Shown: piece by piece, positions 28,601 to 36,329 of the stretch
Numbering within the stretch: the stretch's first letter is position 1
Layout of the letters: every line of letters begins with the position of its first letter
From: Coriobacteriales bacterium
GTDB taxonomy: Bacteria; Actinomycetota; Coriobacteriia; Coriobacteriales; UBA8131
Direction of reading: 5' to 3'
Assembly (NCBI GenBank): GCA_031263105.1
Contig: JAISGJ010000142.1
Coordinates: forward strand, 1-40,631
DNA length: 40,631 bases
Notes under the pieces: model-generated
What the model saw: only the letters and a program-made list of their open reading frames with translations
Told to the model about the DNA's origin: nothing
The model's database searches: none
Position numbers and translations under genes: made by a program

Positions 28601-28663
28601 CGTATCATCAATAGTGCCATAATCGTATCACTATGAGACGATTGCCACAGGACTGATGATACG
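28601..28663. repeat. Nested inverted repeat downstream of the VapD-like gene
   Basis: CGTATCATCA (28601-28610) pairs with TGATGATACG (28654-28663), with an inner AATCGT/ACGATT pair and ATAGTG/CACTAT. It could form a cruciform or an extended hairpin. It may be the operon's end or a short AT-rich mobile remnant. No T run. Confidence 0.45.
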
Positions 28664-28778
28664 GTGCTGGCAACCGCTGGCAACGCAGAGCTGGTGGTCG
28701 AAGCTCATCTGCAAAATCGTGTGGGGCCTTCCAGATTCAGGAGTGATTCGGAAGCGCTATATTGTCTAAACCGTGCTC

Positions 28779-28885
28779 TTTTTCAGGAACGCGCTGGTCA
28801 GGGCGCACTATCGCAACGGGGCAGCGGGGGTGCTCCCCACCGACGCCCAGGAAAACGACACCTTCGCCACAGGGATGCGCTCAGT
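28779..28885 (+). pseudogene. Fic-protein C-terminal scrap
   Basis: A frame reads FRNALVRAHYRNGAAGVLPT, then DAQENDTF, close to the C-terminal segment common after the Fic motif in AMP-transferases (F-R-N-A-L-V-R-A-N-Y). The rest of the gene is absent. The surrounding 28664-28880 has no other supported gene. From memory of the family, so modest confidence. Confidence 0.35.
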
Positions 28886-29354
28886 TGAATCTCCCCAGCC
28901 TGGCGTTGAGCTTGTTGACCTCGTTGCGCCAGTAGAGCCAGATCGATAGCCAGATGATCGCGTAGAGCGCCACGAAAAAGAGCAGGTAGAGGGCCAAGGC
29001 GAGGGGCGAAAAGGGTATCCAGCCGCAGAAGACCGCAATGGCCACGATGGCCGGAGCAATGAGCAGGAAGTGAGTCAGCGTCTGGCGGGCGAGGCTCCAC
29101 GTGCTGAGTTTGAAGATATGGTTGGCGGCCATGCACAGCACGCCGTAGAGGGCGCAGAGCAAGGTCTGCAGGCTAAAGGCGGCCAGCTCGTTGGGGATGC
29201 GCCCCAACAGCGTCGGCGTCACGGCGTGCAATGCGCCGTCACCCACAGACAGCGACGCCAGCAACATGGCCACCGTTCCGAAGGCAATGCCGATGGGCAA
29301 CCCGAGCAGGGCCTGCCTGACGGCTTCCTCGCGACCTGATGTTCTCATCTCCAT
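28881..29354 (-). CDS. DUF3021 membrane protein
   Basis: 157 residues from the ATG at 29354 behind AGGAGGACATACC. Four membrane helices: LLGLPIGIAFGTVAMLLASL, LQTLLCALYGVLCMAANHIF, THFLLIAPAIVAIAVFCGWI and LALYLLFFVALYAIIWLSIW. The opening R-x-A-L-L-G-x-P-I-G and the end Y-W-R-N-E-V-N-K-L-N are DUF3021 hallmarks. It follows the LytTR gene by 18 bases; the pair is common next to ABC exporters, and the membrane protein is thought to modulate the LytTR regulator. Confidence 0.88.
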   Translation of the reverse strand: MEMRTSGREEAVRQALLGLPIGIAFGTVAMLLASLSVGDGALHAVTPTLLGRIPNELAAFSLQTLLCALYGVLCMAANHIFKLSTWSLARQTLTHFLLIAPAIVAIAVFCGWIPFSPLALALYLLFFVALYAIIWLSIWLYWRNEVNKLNARLGRFN

Positions 29355-29372
29355 GGTATGTCCTCCTGCCTC

Positions 29373-29840
29373 TCAAGCTCCCAGGTAGTCCTTGATTGCG
29401 CGGACGTTGCGCCGCGAGACATAGGCATACGTGCCGTTGTCCAGCTTGAGGTTGATGGTGCCGCTGATGCTCAGCTCGAAGCTCTTGACTTTGGCGAAGT
29501 TGACGATCTCGGAGTGCGACACCCGGATGAAGCCGGTGTTCTTGAGCAGCTCCTCCAACTCATAGAGCCGCTGTTTGACACGGATGTCCCCCTGTCTGGT
29601 CTGGGCCTGGACCGTCTGACCCTGGGTAAAGAAACGGTAGATGCCATCGAAGTCCAGCAGCACCGTCTCGTCCTCCCTGAAGCCCAGCAGGCGTCGCTCG
29701 CTTGGTCGTTGCACCTGTCGGCCTTCGCCTTTGATCCTGTCGACCAGCTCCTGGATGTCGCCATCGACCGCAGCCGTATGGATGAGGATGCGCGGAACCT
29801 GCGCCTCCTCGTCCAAAATTATCTCGAGCCGGTATTCCAT
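29373..29840 (-). CDS. LytTR-domain transcriptional regulator
   Basis: 155 residues from the ATG at 29840 behind GGGAGGTGCC. A short N-terminal beta/alpha part (EYRLEIILDEEAQVPRILI) precedes a complete LytTR domain: LLGFREDETVLLDFDGIYRF, VKQRLYELEELLKNTGFIRV, SHSEIVNFAKVKSFELSISG, LDNGTYAYVSRRNVRAIKDY. No receiver domain, so it is a one-component regulator with DUF3021 as membrane partner. Likely controls the divergent ABC transporter. Confidence 0.92.
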   Translation of the reverse strand: MEYRLEIILDEEAQVPRILIHTAAVDGDIQELVDRIKGEGRQVQRPSERRLLGFREDETVLLDFDGIYRFFTQGQTVQAQTRQGDIRVKQRLYELEELLKNTGFIRVSHSEIVNFAKVKSFELSISGTINLKLDNGTYAYVSRRNVRAIKDYLGA

Positions 29841-29859
29841 GGCACCTCCCACCTACTTG

Positions 29860-29976
29860 AGAATTCGACACTACGACGATTATAGGCCATGCCCCAAGCT
29901 GCATCATGACTGCCGATAACCATTGTAGAATCGGAGGAGAAAATCGGGGCAACCGGTATATAAGTGGTCGAATTCT
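29860..29976. promoter_or_regulatory. Divergent control region with paired inverted boxes
   Basis: AGAATTCGAC (29860-29869) and its exact inverse GTCGAATTCT (29967-29976) flank the region. A minus-strand -10 TATAAT lies at 29884-29879 just upstream of the first box, and TATATAAG lies next to the second. Paired binding sites for the LytTR regulator are plausible. No clear -35s. Confidence 0.45.
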
Positions 29977-30154
29977 ACATGTAGTTGGCAATCCGGCCCG
30001 CCGAGACCGCCGAAAACCAAGCTGGCAACAGGTTATCCGGGCAATCCGCCCAGTTGTCGCCATGCGCAACATCCCCCTGCAGAAATCCCCTAATCTGCAC
30101 ACTGCAAGGAACTGTAAGGCTGGATCGTTGCCATGAGAATACGGAGGTAAAGAA

Positions 30155-30925
30155 ATGAGAGAGTTGGCACGTGCAGGGGGACTGGCGGTCCGCTACGGGC
30201 AGACCTTGGCCGTCGACGGCCTGTCGTTTGCCGTCAACGAAGGCGAGGTGCTGGCCGTGATCGGCCCCAACGGCTCGGGCAAGACCTCGGCTGTGGAGTG
30301 CCTGGAGGGCCTGCGTCAGCCCACCCGAGGCACAGTGCACGTCTTTGGACTCGACCCGCATGCGGAGCGTAGGGCAATCTACTCCCAGCTGGGCGTGCAG
30401 CTGCAGGACGTGAGCTACCCGGACAAGATCAGGGTCGGCGAACTCTGTCGGCTGTTCGCGTCCTTCTACCGTCAGCCTGCCGATTGGCGCGCACTGCTGG
30501 AGCAGCTGGATCTGGGCGACAAGGCCAGGCGCCCCGTCGATAGGCTCAGCGGCGGCGAGCGCCAGCGCCTGAGCGTCCTGTTGGCACTGTTGCCACGACC
30601 CAGGATGCTGATCCTCGACGAACTGACAACCGGCCTTGACCCGGAGGTCCGTCGCAGCCTCTGGCACAGCCTGAAGGAGCTGCGAACTGCCGGCCTGGGC
30701 ATCCTGTTGGTCTCCCACTCCATGGACGAGGTCGAGGCCCTCGCCGACCGGGTGCTCTTCATGCTGGCCGGCAAGGCCCTCTATTACGGCGAGTTGCCGG
30801 GCCTGCGCACCTACGCTCAGGCCGTCCTGCCACCGCACGAGTACGACCCCCGGATGTCTCTGGAGGACCTCTACCTGTCCCTGGTGCCCAAGAGGGGCGC
30901 CCTCACCATGGAGGTGACACGATGA
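30155..30925 (+). CDS. ABC transporter ATP-binding protein
   Basis: 256 residues from the ATG at 30155 behind ACGGAGGTAAAGAA. Walker A GPNGSGKT, Q-loop GVQLQDVSYPDKI, signature LSGGERQR, Walker B RMLILDELTTGLDP, H-loop LLVSHSMDEVEALADR. The catalytic Glu follows the Walker B Asp. Exporter-type ATPase of the CcmA/drug-resistance group. Partner of the ABC-2 permease, overlapping it by ATGA, and divergent from LytTR. Confidence 0.95.
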   Translation: MRELARAGGLAVRYGQTLAVDGLSFAVNEGEVLAVIGPNGSGKTSAVECLEGLRQPTRGTVHVFGLDPHAERRAIYSQLGVQLQDVSYPDKIRVGELCRLFASFYRQPADWRALLEQLDLGDKARRPVDRLSGGERQRLSVLLALLPRPRMLILDELTTGLDPEVRRSLWHSLKELRTAGLGILLVSHSMDEVEALADRVLFMLAGKALYYGELPGLRTYAQAVLPPHEYDPRMSLEDLYLSLVPKRGALTMEVTR

Positions 30926-31680
30926 CGCTCAGGGCCTTCGTCACTGCTGTGGGCACCGAGGCGCTGCTCTATCTGCGCGGCTTCTTCGGCCCGTTCTTCA
31001 CGTTCGTCTTCCCGCTGCTGATGCTGGTGCTCTTTGGGAGCATCTACGGCAACGAGCCCACACCTTTCTATAATGGCCTGGGGGCGATGGATGCCAGCGT
31101 TCCTGCGTATCTGGGGCTGGTCGTGGCGGTCAACGGCCTGATGACCCTGCCGCTGACACTGGCGGAGTATCAGGACAAACGGGTCTACAGGCGCTTCGAC
31201 GCCACGCCCTGCGGCAAGGGCGGCGTCATCCTGGCCCAGATCACCCTCTGCCTCGTCTCCTCGATACTGGGCGCTGCCGTGATGCTCGTGGCCGGAGTCG
31301 TCCTCTACGACATACAGATCACCGGCTCGCTGCTGACGATCGCCGCCGTGACACTGCTCTCCCTGACGGCGATGTTCGCCATCGGCTTCTTCATCGCCTC
31401 GGTGCTCAGGTCGGTGAAGGCCGTCAATCTGGTCAGCTACATCGTATTCTTCGTCATGATGTTCATATCCGGCGCCACCCTGCCGCACGAGATGTTCCCC
31501 GAGGGCGTGAAGGCCTTTGCCGGCGCCCTGCCCCTTACCCATGTGGTGCGACTGTCCAAGGACGCCTTTCAGGGCGTGAGCCTGCTCACTGACTGGGTGT
31601 CGCTGCTGGTGCTGCTGGGCGTCACTGCGGCATGCGGCCTGCTGGGCCTCCTCCTCTACCGCCGCCGCCGCTGGGCCTGA
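30922..31680 (+). CDS. ABC-2 type permease
   Basis: 252 residues with six membrane helices: FFGPFFTFVFPLLMLVLFG, AYLGLVVAVNGLMTLPLTLA, ITLCLVSSILGAAVMLVAGV, LLTIAAVTLLSLTAMFAIGF, LVSYIVFFVMMFISGATLPH and VSLLVLLGVTAACGLLGLLL. The P-x-E/H-x-M-F-P box before the last helix is typical. Export of a drug, lipid or peptide; substrate unknown. Confidence 0.9.
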   Translation: MTLRAFVTAVGTEALLYLRGFFGPFFTFVFPLLMLVLFGSIYGNEPTPFYNGLGAMDASVPAYLGLVVAVNGLMTLPLTLAEYQDKRVYRRFDATPCGKGGVILAQITLCLVSSILGAAVMLVAGVVLYDIQITGSLLTIAAVTLLSLTAMFAIGFFIASVLRSVKAVNLVSYIVFFVMMFISGATLPHEMFPEGVKAFAGALPLTHVVRLSKDAFQGVSLLTDWVSLLVLLGVTAACGLLGLLLYRRRRWA

Positions 31681-31880
31681 TGCCATGCCTGTCGTTCTTC
31701 TTGTGCCCTCGACGTGATTTGAATGCCTATGAAGCTTCTGCCTGCGTTGGTTGTTTTGGATGACAGGGACAGGCCACACATGTCGAACCATTGTGCGGCC
31801 TTGCGCCTGACGAGGAGCGCTCTTGCCTTCAGCGCAGTGCAAATCGTCAGACAGGCAGGAAGCGCCCTCGCATCCCCCGC
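31681..31880. other. Intergenic region, no gene seen
   Basis: About 200 bases between convergent genes. No supported reading frame and no clear hairpin with a T run. Confidence 0.6.
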
Positions 31881-33152
31881 TCACAGCCCGAAGCGCAGCA
31901 CGAGGTACACGCCCGAGATCGCAACGGAGAGCGCCATCAGGGGGGCGCCGACCTTGAGGTACTCGATGAAGGTGAGGGGGTGGCCCTCGCGGTTGGAGAT
32001 GCCTGAGAGCACGACGTTGGCGCTGGCCCCGATCAGGGTCCCGTTGCCGCCGAGGCAGGCGCCGAGCGAGAGCGCCCACCAGAGCGGCTCGACGTCGACG
32101 CCGCCCTCCCCCATGGCGAGCAGGGCGGGGATCATCACCGCGACAAAGGGGATGTTGTCCACTATCGCGGAGATGACGGCGGAGGCGATGAGTATCGTCA
32201 GTATGGCGACGACCTCCTGCCCCTGTGTCGCGGTGATGAGGAGCTGCGCGAACATGTCGATGACGCCGGTCTCGACCAGGCCGCCGACGACGATGAAGAG
32301 CCCTCCGAAGAAACCGAGGGTCGACCATTCGACGCCAAGGACGACCTCCTCGATATCCTGGCGCCCGATGAGCATCATGAGGGCGGCCCCGGACAGGGCG
32401 ATCACCGAGGACTCGAGGTGCAGCATGCCGTGGAGCATGAAGGCGACGACGACCAGCACGAGCATCACGATGCTCTTTATGAACAGGCTCCGGCTTGCGA
32501 TAAGCCCGCTCTCGTCAAGCCCCGTGATGCGCTCGCGCAGCTCGCTTGCAACCGCCATCTTCCGCCCATAGAGGAAGCGGAAGCACGCGAGCATGGCGAC
32601 GAGGACCACCGCTACGGCGGGCGCGTCGACGGCGACGAAGTCGAAGAAGGTGAGGTCTGCCGCAGAGCCTATCATGATGTTGGGAGGATCGCCTATGAGG
32701 GTCGAGGTCCCGCCGACGTTGGAGGCGATTATCTGCGTGACGAAGAAGGGGACGGGGCTGAGGCGGAGCTCCTTGCATATCATGAAGGTCATCGGCCCTA
32801 CGAGCAGCACCGTCGTCACGTTGTCGAGCAGGGCGGAGAGCAGGGCGGTGATCACCGCGAGGGCGACCATGATGAGCCACGGGTCGCCCTTGACCAGCTT
32901 CGCCGCCTTGATGGCGACGTACTCGAAGATGCCGGAGCGCCTCATGACGGCGACGAGGAGCATCATGCCCACGAGCACGCCGAGCGTGTTGAAGTCGATG
33001 TGCGCAAGGCTCGCCTCGAAGGGCACGATGCCGCTCACCATGATGACGACCGCCCCCAAGAGGGCGGCAAGGGTGCGGTGTATCTTCTCGCTCACGATAA
33101 GGGCCATGACGCCGACGAAGACAGCGATGGCGGCTATCTGGACTGCGGTCAC
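31881..33152 (-). CDS. ArsB/NhaD-family ion transporter
   Basis: 423 residues from a GTG at 33152. Eleven to twelve membrane helices with the family's duplicated reentrant motifs: LSALLDNVTTVLLVGPMTFM and, in the second half, ISAIVDNIPFVAVMIPALLA. STLIGDPPNIMIGSAADL and GNGTLIGASANVVLSGISN are the paired loop signatures of the ArsB/NhaD/P-protein group. These carry Na+/H+ exchange, arsenite or anions; the substrate is open. Length is normal. Confidence 0.88.
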   Translation of the reverse strand: MTAVQIAAIAVFVGVMALIVSEKIHRTLAALLGAVVIMVSGIVPFEASLAHIDFNTLGVLVGMMLLVAVMRRSGIFEYVAIKAAKLVKGDPWLIMVALAVITALLSALLDNVTTVLLVGPMTFMICKELRLSPVPFFVTQIIASNVGGTSTLIGDPPNIMIGSAADLTFFDFVAVDAPAVAVVLVAMLACFRFLYGRKMAVASELRERITGLDESGLIASRSLFIKSIVMLVLVVVAFMLHGMLHLESSVIALSGAALMMLIGRQDIEEVVLGVEWSTLGFFGGLFIVVGGLVETGVIDMFAQLLITATQGQEVVAILTILIASAVISAIVDNIPFVAVMIPALLAMGEGGVDVEPLWWALSLGACLGGNGTLIGASANVVLSGISNREGHPLTFIEYLKVGAPLMALSVAISGVYLVLRFGL

Positions 33153-33198
33153 GCGGCATCAGCTCCCAAGGGCAGTATCGGCTGCACGTCTGCTCCGG

Positions 33199-33573
33199 TC
33201 AATCGGCACTCGCCTTGCCCGGAGCACCGGGGGGCTTGGGGATGCCGGGGGCGCCGGGGGGCTTGGGGATGCCGGGTGCGCCGGGTGCGCCGGGTGCGCC
33301 GGGGGGCCTGGGCGCGCCCGGCATCCCGGGAGCACCAGGAGGCCCCGGAGGCCTGGGCGCCCCGGGCGCACCAGGGGCGCCCGGCATCCCGGGAGCGCCC
33401 GGGGCACCCGGCATCCCGGGCGCTCCGGGCATCCCGGGGACTGCGGGCATGGCGGCCGCGATCTCCTCCGCCGTGGCGCCGCAGCCCGAGCACTCCATGG
33501 CTGTGAAGGGGTTCTTGGCCCCACATTTCGGGCAGGTTATCTCCGAACTCACACTTGCAGGCCTGAAACACAT
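33199..33573 (-). CDS. Zinc-ribbon protein with collagen-like repeats
   Basis: 124 residues from the ATG at 33573. [20 protein letters not shown] zinc ribbon (about residues 14-32) is followed by an Ala-rich hinge and about 23 Gly-x-Y triplets ([20 protein letters not shown]), with [10 protein letters not shown] repeats at the end. No signal peptide is visible, so it is probably cytoplasmic. Collagen-like triplets suggest trimerisation. Similar zinc-ribbon plus Pro/Gly-rich proteins occur in gut Coriobacteriia; function unknown. The DNA is extremely repetitive, so length variation is likely. Confidence 0.8.
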   Translation of the reverse strand: MCFRPASVSSEITCPKCGAKNPFTAMECSGCGATAEEIAAAMPAVPGMPGAPGMPGAPGAPGMPGAPGAPGAPRPPGPPGAPGMPGAPRPPGAPGAPGAPGIPKPPGAPGIPKPPGAPGKASAD

Positions 33574-33626
33574 GAACGCTCTCTCTCCTCCTCTGTCTGT
33601 CGAGAACACGGTGCGGTGCGCAGAGC

Positions 33627-33782
33627 TTACTGCTTGCGGAACTTGTCCATCCTCTGCTGGTAGTCCCGGTAGTACTCCTCCATGCGCTCTTCCCTCGACT
33701 TCGTGATCCTTGCCCTCCGCAGCACAAGGCCCGCCACGAAAAAGATGACGCCTACCAGCGCTATCGCTATATAACCGTCCAT
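33627..33782 (-). CDS. Small single-pass membrane protein
   Basis: 51 residues from the ATG at 33782 behind [35 protein letters not shown] spans the membrane; a basic charged helix follows ([20 protein letters not shown]) that could be a coiled coil. It precedes the collagen-like gene and probably shares its mRNA. Function unknown. Confidence 0.65.
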   Translation of the reverse strand: MDGYIAIALVGVIFFVAGLVLRRARITKSREERMEEYYRDYQQRMDKFRKQ

Positions 33783-33871
33783 ATCGACGACTCCCTCATA
33801 CGCGTTGGCGGGCGTGCCTCGGGCTCCGCCCGCCAACATCCTGCTCACTCTTGCTGCACGGCCGTTACTGA

Positions 33872-34093
33872 GTTCACACCCCCACTGTCATTCCGAGCCC
33901 CGCCGAGGAATCTTTGGACACGCAGTGTCCAACGGCAGGTCGGGGGGCCCTCCGACCTGCGGTCGACCGCTGGCGCGGCCGAGGATCCCTCGACAGGCTC
34001 GGGATGACAGTGGGGCTCGGGGTGACAGTGGGGCTCGGGGTGACAGTGGGGGCCGGGATGACAGTGGGGGGGTCGGGGTGACAGTGGGGTGTC
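33872..34093. repeat. Dispersed palindromic repeat, copy 3, with tandem array
   Basis: Begins GTTCACACCCCCACTGTCAT like copy 2, contains GTGTCCAACGGCAGGTCGG and GGTCGACCG blocks in inverted order, then ends with five head-to-tail units of the closing sequence (GGGATGACAGTGGGGCTC and variants, 33999-34093). The gap between the small membrane gene and the transporter (33849-34152) holds only this. Confidence 0.8.
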
Positions 34094-34152
34094 AGTAACG
34101 CGCGGCCCCAGCCGCCGCCAGGGAGGGCTGTGTGCCAGAAGGCCCAGAAGGG

Positions 34153-35592
34153 CTAGAAGCCCATGAGCATGCTGACGAGCGGCAGCCAGAGCGTGCAGAG
34201 AACGATCAGGAGCGGGACGGTGAACCAGCCCTTCTTCAGCCATTCTCCCATGGTGATCCAGCCCTTCTCATAACAGATGAGCATGATCGAATCCACCGGG
34301 ATGACCGTGGTGACGCCGCCCAACGTGCCGCCGATCATGGCGATCACCGCACCGTTGACGCCCGTCACCGCCGCCAATGCCATGATCAGGGGCAGGGCCA
34401 CCGACACCGTCGGCGGGCCGACCGGGATGCAGATATGCAGGAAGGCCGTGACCGTGCAGGCCACCAGCACGACGACGAGCATCGGCCAGGCATCGGCGCC
34501 GACCAGCACCGTGTTCACGAACCAGGCGGCGACGCCGGTGCCCACAAGGCCGGCGGAGAGGGCCGTGACCCCGGCGATCATCATGATCACGTCCCAGCCG
34601 ATGTTCTTGTAATAGTCCTTCTTGGAGATCAGATCTATGCCGGGAACGAAGGCCACGATGGCGGCCACGAAGCTGATCATCATCATGTTCAGAGAGGTGA
34701 TCCAGGTGGTGGAGATCATCAAGCCCACCACGATGACGAACCAGACGATGATCTTGACCTCATGGGCCGAGATCTTGCCGAAACTGCTGATCTGCTCCTG
34801 AACCTTCCTGATGGCGTCTTCAGAGACGGGCTCGCACTTGAAGACCTTGATCAGCCAGAACGCGGTCAGACAGGTGGCCACCAAGGCCATCGGAACGCCC
34901 ATGACCATCCAGTCCAGGAACGTGACGCGGACGCCCATGAACTGCTCGACCATGGTCATGCACAGGATGTTCAGGGAGTTGCCCATGGGGGTGCCGATGC
35001 CGCCGATGGCGGCGGCGGCACCGCAGCCGATGGACAGGGCCTTGGCCAGCTGGGAGTTGCCCTTGACACCGCCGTTGGCCTCCACGATGGAGATGGAGAG
35101 GCCGACGAAGATCGCCGAGGCGGCCAGGTCGGAGACGAACATCGAGAGGACGGCGTCGGCGAGCATGATGCCGAAGATCAGCTTCGCCGTGCTGCCCTTG
35201 GACCAGGAGAGCGCGACGTTGGCGATGCGGTACGGGATAGGCGAGGCCATCACCGCCCCGGACAGGGCGAAGACGAACAAGCAGAAGAAGACCACCGACG
35301 ACGTGGTCGCCCCATAGACGTCGGCTATCGGGATGACGCCCGAGAAGGGCAGCAGAACCAAGATCACCAGGACCGAGACGATGAACGGGATCGCCTCGGT
35401 CACCCAAAGGACGATCAGGCAGGCCAGGATGCCTACGGCGGCGATGGCGGGCCTTTCAAGGCCCTCGGGCACCGGGCACACAAACGCGAAGAACAGATAC
35501 ACGGCTGCTGCGACGATCCACGCAATCAGCTTCTTCATACTGAAGGGCACGGTACCCTTGGCAATGCTCGCTGATATCTCAGTTGCACTCAT
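34153..35592 (-). CDS. SLC13/DASS-family carboxylate transporter
   Basis: 479 residues from the ATG at 35592 behind GGAGGGAACACT. Eleven or more membrane helices. Paired motifs: IGCGAAAAIGGIGTPMGNSL (first half, the S/G-N-S-x type substrate loop) and FLHICIPVGPPTVSVALPLI (second half). AGVTALSAGLVGTGVAAWFV lies between. The family exchanges or imports dicarboxylates, sulfate or similar anions. Adjacent to the molybdoenzyme genes and same strand, so it likely imports that enzyme's substrate or exports its product. Confidence 0.85.
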   Translation of the reverse strand: MSATEISASIAKGTVPFSMKKLIAWIVAAAVYLFFAFVCPVPEGLERPAIAAVGILACLIVLWVTEAIPFIVSVLVILVLLPFSGVIPIADVYGATTSSVVFFCLFVFALSGAVMASPIPYRIANVALSWSKGSTAKLIFGIMLADAVLSMFVSDLAASAIFVGLSISIVEANGGVKGNSQLAKALSIGCGAAAAIGGIGTPMGNSLNILCMTMVEQFMGVRVTFLDWMVMGVPMALVATCLTAFWLIKVFKCEPVSEDAIRKVQEQISSFGKISAHEVKIIVWFVIVVGLMISTTWITSLNMMMISFVAAIVAFVPGIDLISKKDYYKNIGWDVIMMIAGVTALSAGLVGTGVAAWFVNTVLVGADAWPMLVVVLVACTVTAFLHICIPVGPPTVSVALPLIMALAAVTGVNGAVIAMIGGTLGGVTTVIPVDSIMLICYEKGWITMGEWLKKGWFTVPLLIVLCTLWLPLVSMLMGF

Positions 35593-35884
35593 AGTGTTCC
35601 CTCCTTATTGTCGGTAAGTCGATATCCTTAGTACCTGCGGCTTTCTCCGGTGCCCGTCGCGCCCTCTGTCGCACCGCAGGCGACGGCAGTGCGCCGCATG
35701 ATGGGCAGGTGCCGCTGCCCTCGGTCTCCTCGGTGCCGCCGGCATCCGTCCGCTGCCGCACGTCTCGCACCGAGAGGCCCGGAGGCGGAATGCCCGAGGG
35801 CCTGCTCAATGAGAACTCCGTATTGACGAACCTGCCGCACCTTCCGCAGAACGAGCAAAACGCACCACAACTGCTCACACGCAC
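35579..35884 (-). CDS. Small zinc-ribbon protein in the molybdoenzyme locus
   Basis: 101 residues from a GTG at 35884 with a strong AAAGGAG six bases before it. Cys cluster CGAFCSFCGRCGRF near the N-terminus and CPSCGALPS at about residue 76 form a probable zinc or Fe-S site. The middle is low complexity. It ends 14 bases inside the transporter start. No family recognised; a maturation or redox role is only a guess. Confidence 0.6.
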   Translation of the reverse strand: MRVSSCGAFCSFCGRCGRFVNTEFSLSRPSGIPPPGLSVRDVRQRTDAGGTEETEGSGTCPSCGALPSPAVRQRARRAPEKAAGTKDIDLPTIRREHYECN

Positions 35885-35970
35885 CCATCTCCTTTGCGAG
35901 AGGGGAATGCGGCGCCACTCCCTGGCCTTCGTCGCATTCCCCAGCTTCGAGTCAGCGTGCCCCCGACGAG

Positions 35971-36306
35971 TCAGGGAATGAAGATCGCCGCCTTGTTGCC
36001 TTTCTCCTCAAGCTTCCTTGCGCACTCCTCGATGGTCCCGAACTCGAGCACCTTGGCCTGGCAGCATTGGACACAGGAGGGAAGCTCGCCTTTCGCGACG
36101 CGCTCCTCGCAGAGGTCGCACAGCTCGGTCGGGAGTGCGACGTAGTCCCAATGCCAGGAGCCGTCCGCGTGCTGGCGCGGCCTGTCCTCAAGGACCTTGA
36201 TGCCCCAGTCGTCCACGCTCAGCTCAAGCTCGTTGCGACACGCGATTTCGCAGCTGTGGCAGCCGGAGCAGAACTCGTAATTGATGTAGATGGCGTTTTG
36301 GGCCAT
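35971..36306 (-). CDS. 4Fe-4S ferredoxin-like subunit of the molybdoenzyme
   Basis: 111 residues from the ATG at 36306 behind GAAGGAGGCACAGCA. Cluster motif C13-x2-C16-x2-C19-x3-C23 (CSGCHSCEIAC) and a second set CDLCEERVAKGELPSCVQCC. This is the DmsB/HycB-type electron-transfer fold, but at 111 residues it is half the length of DmsB (about 200), so probably two clusters. It sits 23 bases after the catalytic gene and should pass electrons to or from it in the cytoplasm. Confidence 0.88.
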   Translation of the reverse strand: MAQNAIYINYEFCSGCHSCEIACRNELELSVDDWGIKVLEDRPRQHADGSWHWDYVALPTELCDLCEERVAKGELPSCVQCCQAKVLEFGTIEECARKLEEKGNKAAIFIP

Positions 36307-36329
36307 TGCTGTGCCTCCTTCGTTGTCTC

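Noticed and set aside
28664-28888. 74-codon plus-strand frame as a gene
   Set aside because: No ribosome site, composition unlike coding; the Fic-like scrap is in another frame.
33999-34093. Tandem GATGACAGTGGGG units as a CRISPR or origin iterons
   Set aside because: Units are 18-20 bases with no spacers and are identical to the ends of the dispersed repeat; no replication genes nearby.
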